Assembly (NCBI GenBank): GCA_023544605.1
Contig: JAMJFQ010000075.1
Location: 1-7,597 of the forward strand
DNA length: 7,597 nucleotides
Direction of reading: 5' to 3'
From: ANME-2 cluster archaeon
Lineage (GTDB): Archaea; Halobacteriota; Methanosarcinia; Methanosarcinales; Methanocomedenaceae
The number at the start of each line of letters is the position of its first letter. The first letter of the stretch is position 1. Made by a program: the position numbers and the translations under genes. Below the pieces are notes generated by a model. That model ran no database searches. It was not told where the DNA came from and saw only the letters and a list, made by a program, of their open reading frames with translations. This document shows, in pieces, positions 1 through 6,078 of this stretch.

Positions 1-27
1 TGAACCCACTGAACCCACTGAACCCAT
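1..27 (+). repeat. 9-bp tandem repeat (TGAACCCAC x3) coding for the GINS linker
   Basis: Three adjacent copies (1-9, 10-18, 19-27) differ only at the last base (C, C, T). The period of nine bases keeps the frame and encodes repeated Thr-Glu-Pro. The array touches the window edge, so it may have more copies upstream. It is probably a slippage-prone stretch that changes linker length without breaking the gene. Confidence 0.8.
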
Positions 28-289
28 TGTTTCTGACCAAATCCCCCCTGTCGGGGATGAAATCCAGGGTAAAAGCAGTGAATCCGAAAGCCAGGAATCA
101 GGGGAATCGGGGAAAAATGATTTAAATAAAGAATACATTGTTGTGCGATTACTGAAGGACATCCCAGAATTTATGGGTGCTGACGGACGTAAATATACTC
201 CCGATGCCCAAGATGTGGCTGTTTTACCGAAAGTAAATGCAAGAGCCCTTATAAAGCGCAAAGTCGCTGTCCAGATAGAAAATCCCTGA
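1..289 (+). CDS. Archaeal GINS replication factor (Gins51/Gins15 type), C-terminal part; 5' end outside window
   Basis: The frame is open from base 2 and ends at TGA 287-289, giving 95 visible residues. The last ~50 residues (EYIVVRLLKDIPEFMGADGR onward, then VLPKVNARALIKRKVAVQ) match the small C-terminal B-domain of archaeal GINS, whose family pattern is V.VL.DIP.FVG.DGR.Y followed by LP...A..L..R. GINS joins MCM helicase and the GAN/RecJ-like nuclease in the archaeal CMG-like replicative complex. The part before it is a low-complexity acidic linker rich in E, S and P, starting with EPTEPTEP encoded by a 9-base tandem repeat. In Gins51 the B-domain is C-terminal, so an A-domain should lie upstream. 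Position just before rpl44e fits the known archaeal clustering of GINS/primase genes with translation genes. Recognition rests on one short domain, so the paralogue type is less certain than the family. Confidence 0.8.
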   Translation, partial: EPTEPTEPIVSDQIPPVGDEIQGKSSESESQESGESGKNDLNKEYIVVRLLKDIPEFMGADGRKYTPDAQDVAVLPKVNARALIKRKVAVQIENP

Positions 290-327
290 TAAATTTACAT
301 ATAAAGCTAATAAAGGATGAACCGCGT

Positions 328-606
328 ATGAAGATGCCAACAAAGTTTAAGACGCACTGTCCCTTTTGCAAGTCCCATGCCCTCCATACTGTGGAGAGGG
401 TCAAGAAAGGAAAAGCATCGTCTATGACAAGAATTACCAGACAGAAACATAGACAAACAGGAATAGGTAATGCAGGAAAGTTCTCAAAAGTGCCTGGCGG
501 AGATAAACCCACCAAGAAAATTGCACTGAGATATCGATGTAACGTATGTCATAAAGCCTATCAGAAGAAGTGTTTCAGAGCAGGAAAGTTCGAACTTAAG
601 GATTGA
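328..606 (+). CDS. rpl44e: 50S ribosomal protein L44e
   Basis: 92 residues, the normal length of the archaeal L44e family (eukaryotic eL42). It is a small basic zinc-ribbon protein of the large subunit, near the E site. The zinc ligands are visible as two CxxC pairs, C11-C14 (CPFC) near the start and C71-C74 (CNVC) near the end, with the basic stretch between them expected for rRNA contact. The start at 328 has an AAAGGATG ribosome binding site at 312-319, eight bases upstream, and gives the usual MK.P.KF.T.CP beginning. It lies 38 bases after the GINS stop and is followed after 14 bases by rps27e; the L44e-S27e pair is a conserved archaeal arrangement. No irregularities seen. Confidence 0.97.
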   Translation: MKMPTKFKTHCPFCKSHALHTVERVKKGKASSMTRITRQKHRQTGIGNAGKFSKVPGGDKPTKKIALRYRCNVCHKAYQKKCFRAGKFELKD

Positions 607-620
607 GGAGTGAACACGAA

Positions 621-800
621 ATGTTGCAAGAACCAAAAAGCAGATTCCTCAAGGTAAAGTGCAATGACTGTGAGAACGAACAGGTGATATTTGGTAGTAT
701 TAGCAGTAAGGTAGTATGCCAGGTATGCGGCCGCTCATTGGCAGAATCCACGGGCGGGAAAGCAATTATCAAGACGCAGATTTTAGAAGTTCTCGAATAG
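621..800 (+). CDS. rps27e: 30S ribosomal protein S27e
   Basis: 59 residues, typical for archaeal S27e (eS27). A C4 zinc ribbon is formed by C14-C17 (CNDC) and C33-C36 (CQVC), followed by the family ending with a TGGKA.I..I..VL pattern. It is a structural protein of the small ribosomal subunit. I chose the ATG at 621: GGAGTGA at 607-613 stands seven bases upstream and MLQEPKSRFLKVKC is the expected beginning. A longer frame from TTG 603, overlapping the rpl44e stop, adds six residues with no family support. The stop is 14 bases before the aIF2-alpha start. Confidence 0.96.
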   Translation: MLQEPKSRFLKVKCNDCENEQVIFGSISSKVVCQVCGRSLAESTGGKAIIKTQILEVLE

Positions 801-814
801 GAACTGTTGAGAAT

Positions 815-1612
815 ATGGAACGAAAAGGCTGGCCTGAACCAGACGAACTGGTTGTATGCTCCGTGATGCAGGTAAAGGACTTTGGTGCATTCACCCATCT
901 GGATGAATACGGTGGAAAAGAAGGTCTAATCCATATTTCTGAAGTGGCTTCCGGCTGGGTCAAATACATCAGGGACCATGTAAGAGAAGGGCAGAAAATA
1001 GTCTGCAAGGTTGTGAACGTTGACGCTAACAGGCAGCACATCGACCTGTCCTTGAAAGATGTGAACGAACACCAGCGACGGGAAAAGATACAACAATGGA
1101 AGAACGAGCAGAAGGCTGAAAAGTGGATAAACTACGTGGCAGAGGTCAACAAGACCAGTCCTGAGGACCTGGAAAAACTCGTAGACCTGCTCTATAATGC
1201 TTTTGATAATGTGTTCGATGCCTTTGATGAAGCTATGCAAAATGGACCTGAAGCACTCATTGAAGTGGGAGTGGACGAAAAAATTGCAAAGTCGATCAGC
1301 AAGGTCGGGGTCGAGAACATCAAGATACCCCACGTGGAAATATCCGGTTATGTGGACATTACATGCCCTCTTCCTGACGGTGTGGATGTCATCAATCAAT
1401 CATTAAAGGCGGCGGCTAAGATCAAAACTGATGAAGACGTAAAAGTGGATGTCAGTTACATGGGAGCGCCCCGCTACAGGATAGTTGTCATTGCTCCTGA
1501 CTATAAGAAAGCTGAGAGCGTGCTCAAATCTTCTGCCGATGCTGCAATAAAGATTGTCAAGAAATCAAAAGGGTCCGGCGTGTTCAACAGGTACAACGAG
1601 GCCAAAGCTTAA
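815..1612 (+). CDS. eif2a: Translation initiation factor aIF2, alpha subunit
   Basis: 265 residues, the usual archaeal length. aIF2-alpha is part of the alpha-beta-gamma complex that brings initiator Met-tRNA to the small subunit. Residues ~10-82 form the S1/OB RNA-binding domain (VCSVMQVKDFGAFTHLDEY, then KEGLIHISEVASGWV and a VDANRQHIDLSLKDV end). About 85-170 is the helical middle domain, and ~175-265 the alpha-beta domain that contacts the gamma subunit. The start is set at ATG 815, which gives the family opening M.RKGWPEPDELVV; the same frame is open back to an ATG at 716, but that part runs inside rps27e and has no family likeness. The upstream binding site is weak (GAG at 809-811), so coupling to rps27e translation is likely. 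Nop10 follows after eight bases. Confidence 0.97.
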   Translation: MERKGWPEPDELVVCSVMQVKDFGAFTHLDEYGGKEGLIHISEVASGWVKYIRDHVREGQKIVCKVVNVDANRQHIDLSLKDVNEHQRREKIQQWKNEQKAEKWINYVAEVNKTSPEDLEKLVDLLYNAFDNVFDAFDEAMQNGPEALIEVGVDEKIAKSISKVGVENIKIPHVEISGYVDITCPLPDGVDVINQSLKAAAKIKTDEDVKVDVSYMGAPRYRIVVIAPDYKKAESVLKSSADAAIKIVKKSKGSGVFNRYNEAKA

Positions 1613-1620
1613 GGTGCGGT

Positions 1621-1779
1621 ATGGGACAGCATATCAACAAATGTACACAATGTGGTAACTATACTTTGAAAGACTGCTGTGACCAGTGCAACAGCCCAGC
1701 GGTCAATCCCAGACCTGCACGGTTCTCATTGGAAGACAGGTACGGGAAATACAGGCGGCTATTAAAGGCCCAAAAATAA
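1621..1779 (+). CDS. nop10: Ribosome biogenesis / H/ACA RNP protein Nop10
   Basis: A 52-residue protein. Nop10 bridges Cbf5 (pseudouridine synthase) and L7Ae in archaeal H/ACA RNPs that modify rRNA. The N-terminal zinc ribbon has C8-C11 (CTQC) and C20/C23 (CDQC), with an extra C19. It is followed by the conserved NPRPARFSLEDRYGKYRRLLK block, where Nop10 always has a P.P.RFSPED.YG.YR signature; here SPED reads SLED. An AAGGTG binding site at 1611-1616 overlaps the aIF2-alpha stop. The aIF2-alpha/Nop10/PAC2 order is common in euryarchaea, which adds support. No irregularities besides the Pro-to-Leu change. Confidence 0.96.
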   Translation: MGQHINKCTQCGNYTLKDCCDQCNSPAVNPRPARFSLEDRYGKYRRLLKAQK

Positions 1780-1788
1780 GAGAATTTG

Positions 1789-2562
1789 ATGTGCATGAAA
1801 GAAACTATTGTTAAAATACTGGGAAAAGTCGAACTTGAAGATCCCATCATGATAGAAGGACTGCCAGGGGTAGGCCATGTGGGTAAACTGGTAGCCGAAC
1901 ACATGGTGGAAGAAATGGATGTAGAGAAGATAGTTGAGATATATTCACCTCATTTTCCACCCCAGGTGCTTGTCAAGGATGATTTCACGACCCAACTGGT
2001 TAGAAACGAGATATATGCATGCAAATCTGAAGATAAGAGGGATATGCTCATCGTGGTGGGTGACCACCAGAGCGCGACCAATGCAGGACATTATGAGATT
2101 AGTAGCATCATCCTGGATATTGCCAAAGAGTACGGTGTACAACGCATCTATACCCTCGGCGGTTATGTGACGGGCCAGCTTGATGAAAAACGTGTTGTGC
2201 TTGGCGCCGTGAACAACATTGACCTTGTCGAGGAAATGAAAGGACACGGTGTGGATTTCAAGGAGAACGAACCAGCAGGGGGTATTGTAGGTGTGTCCGG
2301 TCTGCTGCTGGGTATGGGTGAACTCAGGGGCATGGATGCGGTCTGTCTTATGGGGACCACCTCAGGTTATCTTGTTGACCCCAAGAGTGCACAGGCTGTA
2401 CTGGAAGTGATAAGCAGCGTGCTTGACATTGAAATAGATAGCCAGGCCCTTGAGGAGCGGGCAAAGGACATGGAGCGCATCATCGCCAAGATCGTGGAAA
2501 TGGAACAGATGCAGGTCCAGCATGAAATGGGTTCAGATGAGGACCTGAGATATATTGGTTAA
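1789..2562 (+). CDS. PAC2-family protein (proteasome assembly chaperone homologue)
   Basis: 257 residues from ATG 1789. The PAC2 fold is seen in E-GLPGVGHVGKLVAEHMVEE near the start, GDHQS.....HYEIS and YTLGGYVTGQ in the middle, and the glycine-rich GGIVGVSGLLLGMGELRGMDAVCLMGTTSGYLVDPKSA block. The C-terminal ~50 residues are helical and Met/Glu-rich, typical of the archaeal group. Archaeal PAC2 homologues (PbaA/PbaB) are known or proposed proteasome chaperones. This one ends RYIG, without a canonical HbYX tail, so direct docking on the 20S ring in the PbaB way is not shown. Possible starts are TTG 1786, ATG 1789 and ATG 1795; a weak GAGA at 1780-1783 fits 1789 best, while MKET at 1795 looks like the usual family N-terminus. 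It is the last gene of the operon, nine bases after nop10. Confidence 0.9.
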   Translation: MCMKETIVKILGKVELEDPIMIEGLPGVGHVGKLVAEHMVEEMDVEKIVEIYSPHFPPQVLVKDDFTTQLVRNEIYACKSEDKRDMLIVVGDHQSATNAGHYEISSIILDIAKEYGVQRIYTLGGYVTGQLDEKRVVLGAVNNIDLVEEMKGHGVDFKENEPAGGIVGVSGLLLGMGELRGMDAVCLMGTTSGYLVDPKSAQAVLEVISSVLDIEIDSQALEERAKDMERIIAKIVEMEQMQVQHEMGSDEDLRYIG

Positions 2563-2577
2563 CAATAGACTGCTCAC

Positions 2578-2594
2578 TTATTTTTTTGTTTATT
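2578..2594 (+). terminator. T-rich transcription terminator of the GINS-PAC2 operon
   Basis: TTATTTTTTTGTTTATT begins 15 bases after the PAC2 stop and contains a run of seven T on the plus strand. Archaeal RNA polymerase stops at such oligo-T stretches without needing a strong hairpin. It lies between two convergent operons, where a terminator is expected. Confidence 0.65.
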
Positions 2595-2630
2595 AAAAAT
2601 AGAGCAAAGGAGCGGTGGTTGACCGCCCCT
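2595..2630 (-). terminator. Hairpin plus T-run terminator of the nfeD-slipin operon
   Basis: An inverted repeat at 2608-2630 forms AGG-A-GCGGT / ACCGC-C-CCT with loop GGTTG: five plus three base pairs around one A.C mismatch. Read on the minus strand, it begins 14 bases after the slipin stop codon and is followed by T-rich sequence, including TTTTT (complement of 2595-2599). Confidence 0.6.
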
Positions 2631-2643
2631 TGATAGGTTATAT

Positions 2644-3807
2644 TCACTCTTCTGGTTCGCCTTTTGGTTCTTCTGAGGATTCTTCATTCGTTCTCTTGAA
2701 GATGTGGATGTCAGATCTATCGGAGGACATAGCCTTTTCTTTCAATGCCTCGCCGGCCTTCATTGTTTCCTGGGTTTCCTTTACCAGGGCCTCCTCTATC
2801 TTCTCGACTTCCCGCCTCAGTTCTTCAGGTTTAGGTATGCTGCCCAGCACGTCCTCGGCCTTACCTACGATCTTCTCCACATCCAGGGTTTCGCCCACTT
2901 CGGGTACTTCACTACTGGCGCCGAGATACTGACCCACCTGGTTTAGCATCTTTGAGATCTCCATGGGGAAGATGATCTTGGTGGCCTGGCCTTCCGCCAT
3001 CTTCGTCATCATATTCATGCTCAGTACAGAGATGGCCTTCTTATCCAGGGGCACTGCACCTACGCTGAGTATTCTCAGGCTCTGGGACTCACCCTGGGCT
3101 ACCAGTATCCTGGATACCCGCTCACCTTCAGCTTCCAGTATCTTGGACTGCCGCACACCTTCTGCATTCAATATCCTTGACTGTTTGGAACCTTCAGCCT
3201 CAAGGATGGCAGCCTTTTTCTGGCCATCGGCTATCAGGATGGCAGCTCTTCGCTTCCTCTCGGCAGATGTCTGCTCTTCCATGGCCTCCTTGACAGTGCC
3301 CACGGGGTCGACCTCTCTTATCTCTACGGCCTCTACCTTCACACCCCAGGCATCTGTGGCCTCATCCAGGATATCCCGCAGCTTGGTATTGATGAAATCC
3401 CTGTTGTACAGTATCTCATCCAGTTCCATATCGCCCACCACTGACCTCAACGTGGTCTGGGCCAGGCTGACGGTGGCGATATGATAGTTGACCACTTCAA
3501 AATATGCCTTTTCAGGGTCGATAACCCTGACATAGACGATAGCGTCCACATTGGTAGGACTGTTATCTTTTGTGATGACCTCCTGCCTGGGCACATCCAG
3601 CACCTGTGTCCTGAGGTCCAGTCGCACTACTTCACTGATCAGCGGATACACCCAGTTAAAACCGGGGTTCAGCCGTCTATTGTACCGTCCGAGCACTATC
3701 CAAAGACCCTGTTCATAGGGTTGTATGATGGTTACACCTGATATGAATATCAGGATCAGTGCTACCGTTATGATTAATCCTAAGCCAAAGCTTATTTCAA
3801 ATGCCAT
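2644..3807 (-). CDS. Slipin / SPFH (band 7) domain membrane protein
   Basis: 387 residues. Residues ~7-27 are a single hydrophobic membrane anchor. The SPFH/band 7 domain covers ~28-185 (IIQPYEQGLWIVLGRYNRRL, DVPRQEVITKDN, LRSVVGDMELDEIL, WGVKVEAVEIREV). Next, residues 188-242 are five 11-residue repeats of the type xxILxAEGxxx, expected to make a long helical rod. Then comes a family block around KIIFPMEISKML and a charged tail (~300-387) rich in Glu and Lys. SPFH proteins form ring-like oligomers that organise membrane patches. A strong GGGAGGA site (complement of 3814-3820) fixes the start, six bases away. It lies 55 bases downstream of nfeD; slipin and NfeD are known partners. The long tail is as in many euryarchaeal members; the exact substrate or client is unknown. 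Confidence 0.93.
   Translation of the reverse strand: MAFEISFGLGLIITVALILIFISGVTIIQPYEQGLWIVLGRYNRRLNPGFNWVYPLISEVVRLDLRTQVLDVPRQEVITKDNSPTNVDAIVYVRVIDPEKAYFEVVNYHIATVSLAQTTLRSVVGDMELDEILYNRDFINTKLRDILDEATDAWGVKVEAVEIREVDPVGTVKEAMEEQTSAERKRRAAILIADGQKKAAILEAEGSKQSRILNAEGVRQSKILEAEGERVSRILVAQGESQSLRILSVGAVPLDKKAISVLSMNMMTKMAEGQATKIIFPMEISKMLNQVGQYLGASSEVPEVGETLDVEKIVGKAEDVLGSIPKPEELRREVEKIEEALVKETQETMKAGEALKEKAMSSDRSDIHIFKRTNEESSEEPKGEPEE
3082..3246 (-). repeat. Five 33-bp (11-residue) repeats inside the slipin gene
   Basis: Codons 188-242 form five consecutive 11-residue units: AAILIADGQKK, AAILEAEGSKQ, SRILNAEGVRQ, SKILEAEGERV and SRILVAQGESQ. The IL and A.G positions are kept. An 11-residue period suits a hendecad coiled coil. 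Related but less regular A-E-G repeats are usual in flotillin and slipin stalks. Confidence 0.85.
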
Positions 3808-3862
3808 ATTCTATCCTCCCATTTATGTCTATATACAGGTTTGTTCTGTCTTAATACCCGTT

Positions 3863-4306
3863 CTATTCTATTGATTCTACAACCGTTACATGCACACCTT
3901 CAGAACCTGTTACCTCTACATTCCTGCCGGCGGGAATGGGCGATTCAGATGTGGCACTCCACATCTGATTGCTGATCTTCACTTTTCCTGATATTGAACC
4001 CGGTTCAATATCAATGGTCACTAACCCCTTCTTACCGATAATGGAATCCATGCTGGTGGAAGAGGGTTTTTGTACCGGCGCGATCCGGCGATACAGCATG
4101 ATAGTTGCAATACTTGCCAGTAGTGCTGTTATGATCATAATGAGGGCACTCCACTGTTCAAATACACCAGGGAGCAGGACGAACACTGCACCCATCACCA
4201 GCAGGACCGTACCTGGCACGGCTACAAAAAATCCCGGATGCATCGCTTCCGCTACCATGAGCCCTATCCCGATAATTATCATTGCATATCCAATTTCAAC
4301 ATTCAT
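3863..4306 (-). CDS. NfeD-family membrane protein, short form (no protease domain)
   Basis: 147 residues from ATG 4306 (complement). Three hydrophobic segments at about 6-22, 26-46 and 50-70 (IGIGLMVAEAMHPGFFVAVP is typical of NfeD) are followed by a basic turn (YRRIAPVQK) and a C-terminal OB-fold of ~85-147 with IGKKGLVTIDIEPGSISGKV, an MWSATSE strand and I..GRNVEV. Short NfeD proteins lack the N-terminal ClpP-like serine protease of the long form; the OB domain is thought to bind slipin. An in-frame TTG at 4345 would add 13 unfamiliar residues and lies inside the probable TATA box, so I prefer 4306. It is the first gene of the nfeD-slipin operon. Confidence 0.9.
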   Translation of the reverse strand: MNVEIGYAMIIIGIGLMVAEAMHPGFFVAVPGTVLLVMGAVFVLLPGVFEQWSALIMIITALLASIATIMLYRRIAPVQKPSSTSMDSIIGKKGLVTIDIEPGSISGKVKISNQMWSATSESPIPAGRNVEVTGSEGVHVTVVESIE

Positions 4307-4331
4307 GGAATTCCCAACTGTAATTAGTCCT

Positions 4332-4345
4332 GTATAGTATATCAA
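4332..4345 (-). promoter_or_regulatory. Probable TATA box of the nfeD-slipin operon
   Basis: On the minus strand this reads TTGATATACTATAC after a run of A. Its centre is about 31 bases upstream of the nfeD ATG, the distance expected when the archaeal transcript has a very short leader or none. Judged by eye only. Confidence 0.4.
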
Positions 4346-4427
4346 TTTTTTTATTATGTGTTATGCGGCGCCTCCCTACACAAGAACTATTTTAGCGATG
4401 TTCTTTATCAGGAATTGAATAGAAAAT

Positions 4428-4437
4428 TTAATTTATA
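4428..4437 (+). promoter_or_regulatory. Possible upstream TATA box for a structured leader or small RNA
   Basis: The A/T-rich stretch AGAAAATTTAATTTATAATT (4421-4440) resembles a purine-rich BRE followed by an archaeal TATA box. Transcription starting ~25 bases downstream would begin near 4460, just before the stem-loop region at 4473. An A/T-rich background makes such a match easy by chance. Confidence 0.3.
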
Positions 4438-4445
4438 ATTTTACC

Positions 4446-4576
4446 CTTTATGTACCTCAAACTCATGCCTGACAAGAAAATCCTCCCATCGGTCGGATTA
4501 ACTTGAGACCTTGGATTTTATCCAGGGTGTCCGATAGAGTCGGACAAACACAAAGTTATACTTTATGTACTATAAC
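4446..4576. repeat. Direct repeat CTTTATGTAC (x2) with an overlapping inverted repeat; possible operator
   Basis: CTTTATGTAC occurs exactly at 4446-4455 and 4561-4570; both copies are followed 8-10 bases later by a related CATG(C/A)C.GAC stretch. The second copy is also the loop of GTTATA (4555-4560) / TATAAC (4571-4576). The second copy ends 22 bases upstream of the probable DUF1015 TATA box, where an activator or repressor could sit. Function is not shown. Confidence 0.4.
4473..4546 (+). ncRNA. Candidate structured RNA: three consecutive stem-loops (small RNA or 5' leader element)
   Basis: Three non-overlapping hairpins follow one another. The first (4473-4505) pairs CAAG-AA-AATCC with GGATT-AA-CTTG around an 11-base loop and a symmetrical 2x2 internal loop. 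The second (4509-4527) pairs CCTTGGAT with ATCCAGGG, eight pairs including one G.T, around loop TTT. The third (4528-4546) pairs TGTCCGA with TCGGACA, seven perfect pairs around loop TAGAG, and starts on the very next base. The element lies between two TATA-like boxes and 100 bases before the DUF1015 start. It could be an independent small RNA or a leader used from the upstream promoter. The strand is an inference; no known RNA family is recognised. It does not look like a tRNA or a C/D RNA. Confidence 0.4.
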
Positions 4577-4592
4577 AAAGGCATGACCGACC

Positions 4593-4599
4593 TATATAA
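4593..4599 (+). promoter_or_regulatory. Probable TATA box of the DUF1015 gene
   Basis: TATATAA at 4593-4599 is a near-consensus archaeal TATA box. Transcription ~25 bases downstream would begin near 4621, leaving a leader of ~26 bases that contains the GAGGATG ribosome binding site at 4632-4638, eight bases before the ATG. The spacings agree well. Confidence 0.5.
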
Positions 4600-4646
4600 C
4601 TGTTAAAAACTGTAACTATCACCAAAAACCAGAGGATGCACCATAC

Positions 4647-5945
4647 ATGGTCATAATAAAACCCTTTAAAAGCACGATACTTAATCCTGATATACCGAAC
4701 AGGGACCGGTTGGTATGCCCGGTCTATGATACCATCGATGAGACCGAATATGCCAGATATGGCAGCGAAAGCAATAACGTGATACATATTACCACTCGTA
4801 AGGACGGGATGGAGAGTGGAGCGTTCGTTGCACGGTCCATTGAGAACCTTAGACGGTTCTACCAGGAGGGGGTGCTCAAAGAGCGGGATACGCCTGGCCT
4901 CTATATCTACGGTATACGGTACAACCTGTCCGATGAGATACGGGGGCAGATACCTGATACGGCAAAACGGGAGGTGTATTTTGCGTTCGGGCTGGTGGCG
5001 CTGGTAAAGGTGGAAGCACTGGGTGAGGGTAGTATTGCGGGGCATGAACGAATATTTGAGAAGCACACTCTGGAGCGCTATGAAGTGATGAGGGCGGGCG
5101 GTATGAACTTCGCTCCTATCGTGGCCGAGTACAATATGCCAGGGCATGATATCAATAATATGCTTGAGGATTACCTGGGGTTCAAGCGACCTGACCTGGC
5201 GATCAGGGAGGACAGGCCTCCGCTGGTAGATATTTTATTGAAGGGTATCAGGCACCTGCTGTGGGAGGTTACAGACCCCGGGACCGTGGAGCAGATTCGG
5301 GCGAAGCTGGCTGATGAGAAGGTGCTTATCCTGGACGGGCATCACCGGTATAATGCGGCCAATGAGCTGCGCCTGAGGGATGGTGTGGAATATACGATGA
5401 TGATGTTCATGGAGGGGGGGGACCGTGCACTGCTGCTGTTGCCCTGGCACAGGTGTGTGAGACAGCTGGATATGAAACGGCTGCATTCACAGCTGAAGCA
5501 GTATTTTGACGTCATATGGACGGGTGCCCTGGGTGATGAGTTCTACGAGATGTTAAGTGCAAAAGATGACGCCCATGATGTACGGTTCGGGTTGTATGAC
5601 GGCAAAGATCTTTCAGTGCTCAAGGCCCGCGGTGATAAGGTAGAGCAGTTATCCGGAGCCTTGGACGAGCAGGTTGGGTTGGACTTCATCTCACTCAATG
5701 AATGGGTGATAGAACCGCTGGTGGACGGGGGTAGTGTGGATAATGTCGGGTTCATGGATAGTGTGACCGAGGCGGTGCGCAAGGTTGATGAGCAGGGATT
5801 CGATGTGGCTTTTTTGATGAGGCCCCTGGATATTGGGGATGTGGAATATAAGGCGCATACTGAGATGAAGAATTTTCCGCAAAAGTCCACACTTTTTTTG
5901 CCAAAGGTGGCTGAAGGGATAATAATGCGGCGGTTTGGTGAGTAG
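4647..5945 (+). CDS. DUF1015-family protein of unknown function
   Basis: 432 residues, the usual full length of the DUF1015 family. Diagnostic parts are visible in order: the N-terminal opening IIKPFKSTILNP.....LVCPVYDTI.ETE (~3-34); YIYGIRYN (~87-93); the HE....KHTLERYEVMRAGGMNFAPIVAEY block (~133-162); LILDGHHRYNAANELR (~227-242), whose DGHHRY is the family signature; and the C-terminal FPQKSTLFLPKVAEGIIMRRF (~410-430). No signal peptide or membrane segment is seen, so it is probably cytoplasmic. The His-rich motif suggests ligand or metal binding, but the reaction is not known to me. It is a single-gene unit with its own promoter and GAGGATG site (4632-4638). A run of eight G at 5414-5421 is a possible slippage or sequencing-error spot, yet the frame stays intact. 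Confidence 0.9.
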   Translation: MVIIKPFKSTILNPDIPNRDRLVCPVYDTIDETEYARYGSESNNVIHITTRKDGMESGAFVARSIENLRRFYQEGVLKERDTPGLYIYGIRYNLSDEIRGQIPDTAKREVYFAFGLVALVKVEALGEGSIAGHERIFEKHTLERYEVMRAGGMNFAPIVAEYNMPGHDINNMLEDYLGFKRPDLAIREDRPPLVDILLKGIRHLLWEVTDPGTVEQIRAKLADEKVLILDGHHRYNAANELRLRDGVEYTMMMFMEGGDRALLLLPWHRCVRQLDMKRLHSQLKQYFDVIWTGALGDEFYEMLSAKDDAHDVRFGLYDGKDLSVLKARGDKVEQLSGALDEQVGLDFISLNEWVIEPLVDGGSVDNVGFMDSVTEAVRKVDEQGFDVAFLMRPLDIGDVEYKAHTEMKNFPQKSTLFLPKVAEGIIMRRFGE

Positions 5946-5959
5946 GGCTGTTGCATAAA
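5945..5959. mobile_element. IS-end-like sequence abutting the DUF1015 stop (possible remnant)
   Basis: GGGCTGTTGCATAAA resembles terminal inverted repeats of several IS families (ends of the type GG..CTGTTGCA.AA). It begins at the last base of the DUF1015 stop. No transposase and no matching opposite end are seen, so at most it is a solo relic. It is followed by GTGCCAC (5966-5972), which pairs with GTGGCAC (6030-6036). Confidence 0.25.
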
Positions 5960-6078
5960 GGAATGGTGCCACACGATAAGCAGGAATTACAGTAAATCTT
6001 CTGGTGTAGTGTGGGGAGTATTGACTAAAGTGGCACTGTTCCAAAAATCAGTTATTTTGTTGACACCGACTTTAGGTA

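Larger units (their letters stand above)
4307..4646. other. Divergent 340-bp spacer between nfeD and DUF1015, without a gene
   Basis: No reading frame here resembles a gene. It holds the nfeD promoter region, an A/T-rich stretch with a TATA-like box (4428-4437), three consecutive stem-loops (4473-4546), a direct repeat CTTTATGTAC (4446-4455 and 4561-4570), an inverted repeat GTTATA/TATAAC (4555-4560 and 4571-4576), and the probable DUF1015 promoter with its ribosome binding site. Confidence 0.8.

Noticed and set aside
296..305. TATA-like ACATATAAAG before rpl44e
   Set aside because: A transcript from it would start near 325, after the ribosome binding site at 312-319, so it does not fit as the promoter of this gene.
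603..620. Longer rps27e start at TTG overlapping the rpl44e stop
   Set aside because: The extra six residues have no family support, and a well-placed GGAGTGA site points to ATG 621.
716..814. Longer aIF2-alpha start inside rps27e
   Set aside because: The added 33 residues are the out-of-frame reading of rps27e; the family N-terminus begins at ATG 815.
2615..3741. Plus-strand open frames across the slipin gene
   Set aside because: They are readings antisense to a well-supported SPFH gene; no family features, and no upstream ribosome binding site.
4473..4546. tRNA or C/D-box RNA in the stem-loop region
   Set aside because: No cloverleaf, no T-loop consensus and no C box; the hairpins are too short and arranged in a row.
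4563..5147. Long minus-strand frame over the DUF1015 start
   Set aside because: It is antisense to a clear family member and covers its promoter; no recognisable domain.
5543..6044. Minus-strand frames at the 3' end of DUF1015
   Set aside because: No domains; they arise opposite a G-rich coding region and run into repeat DNA.
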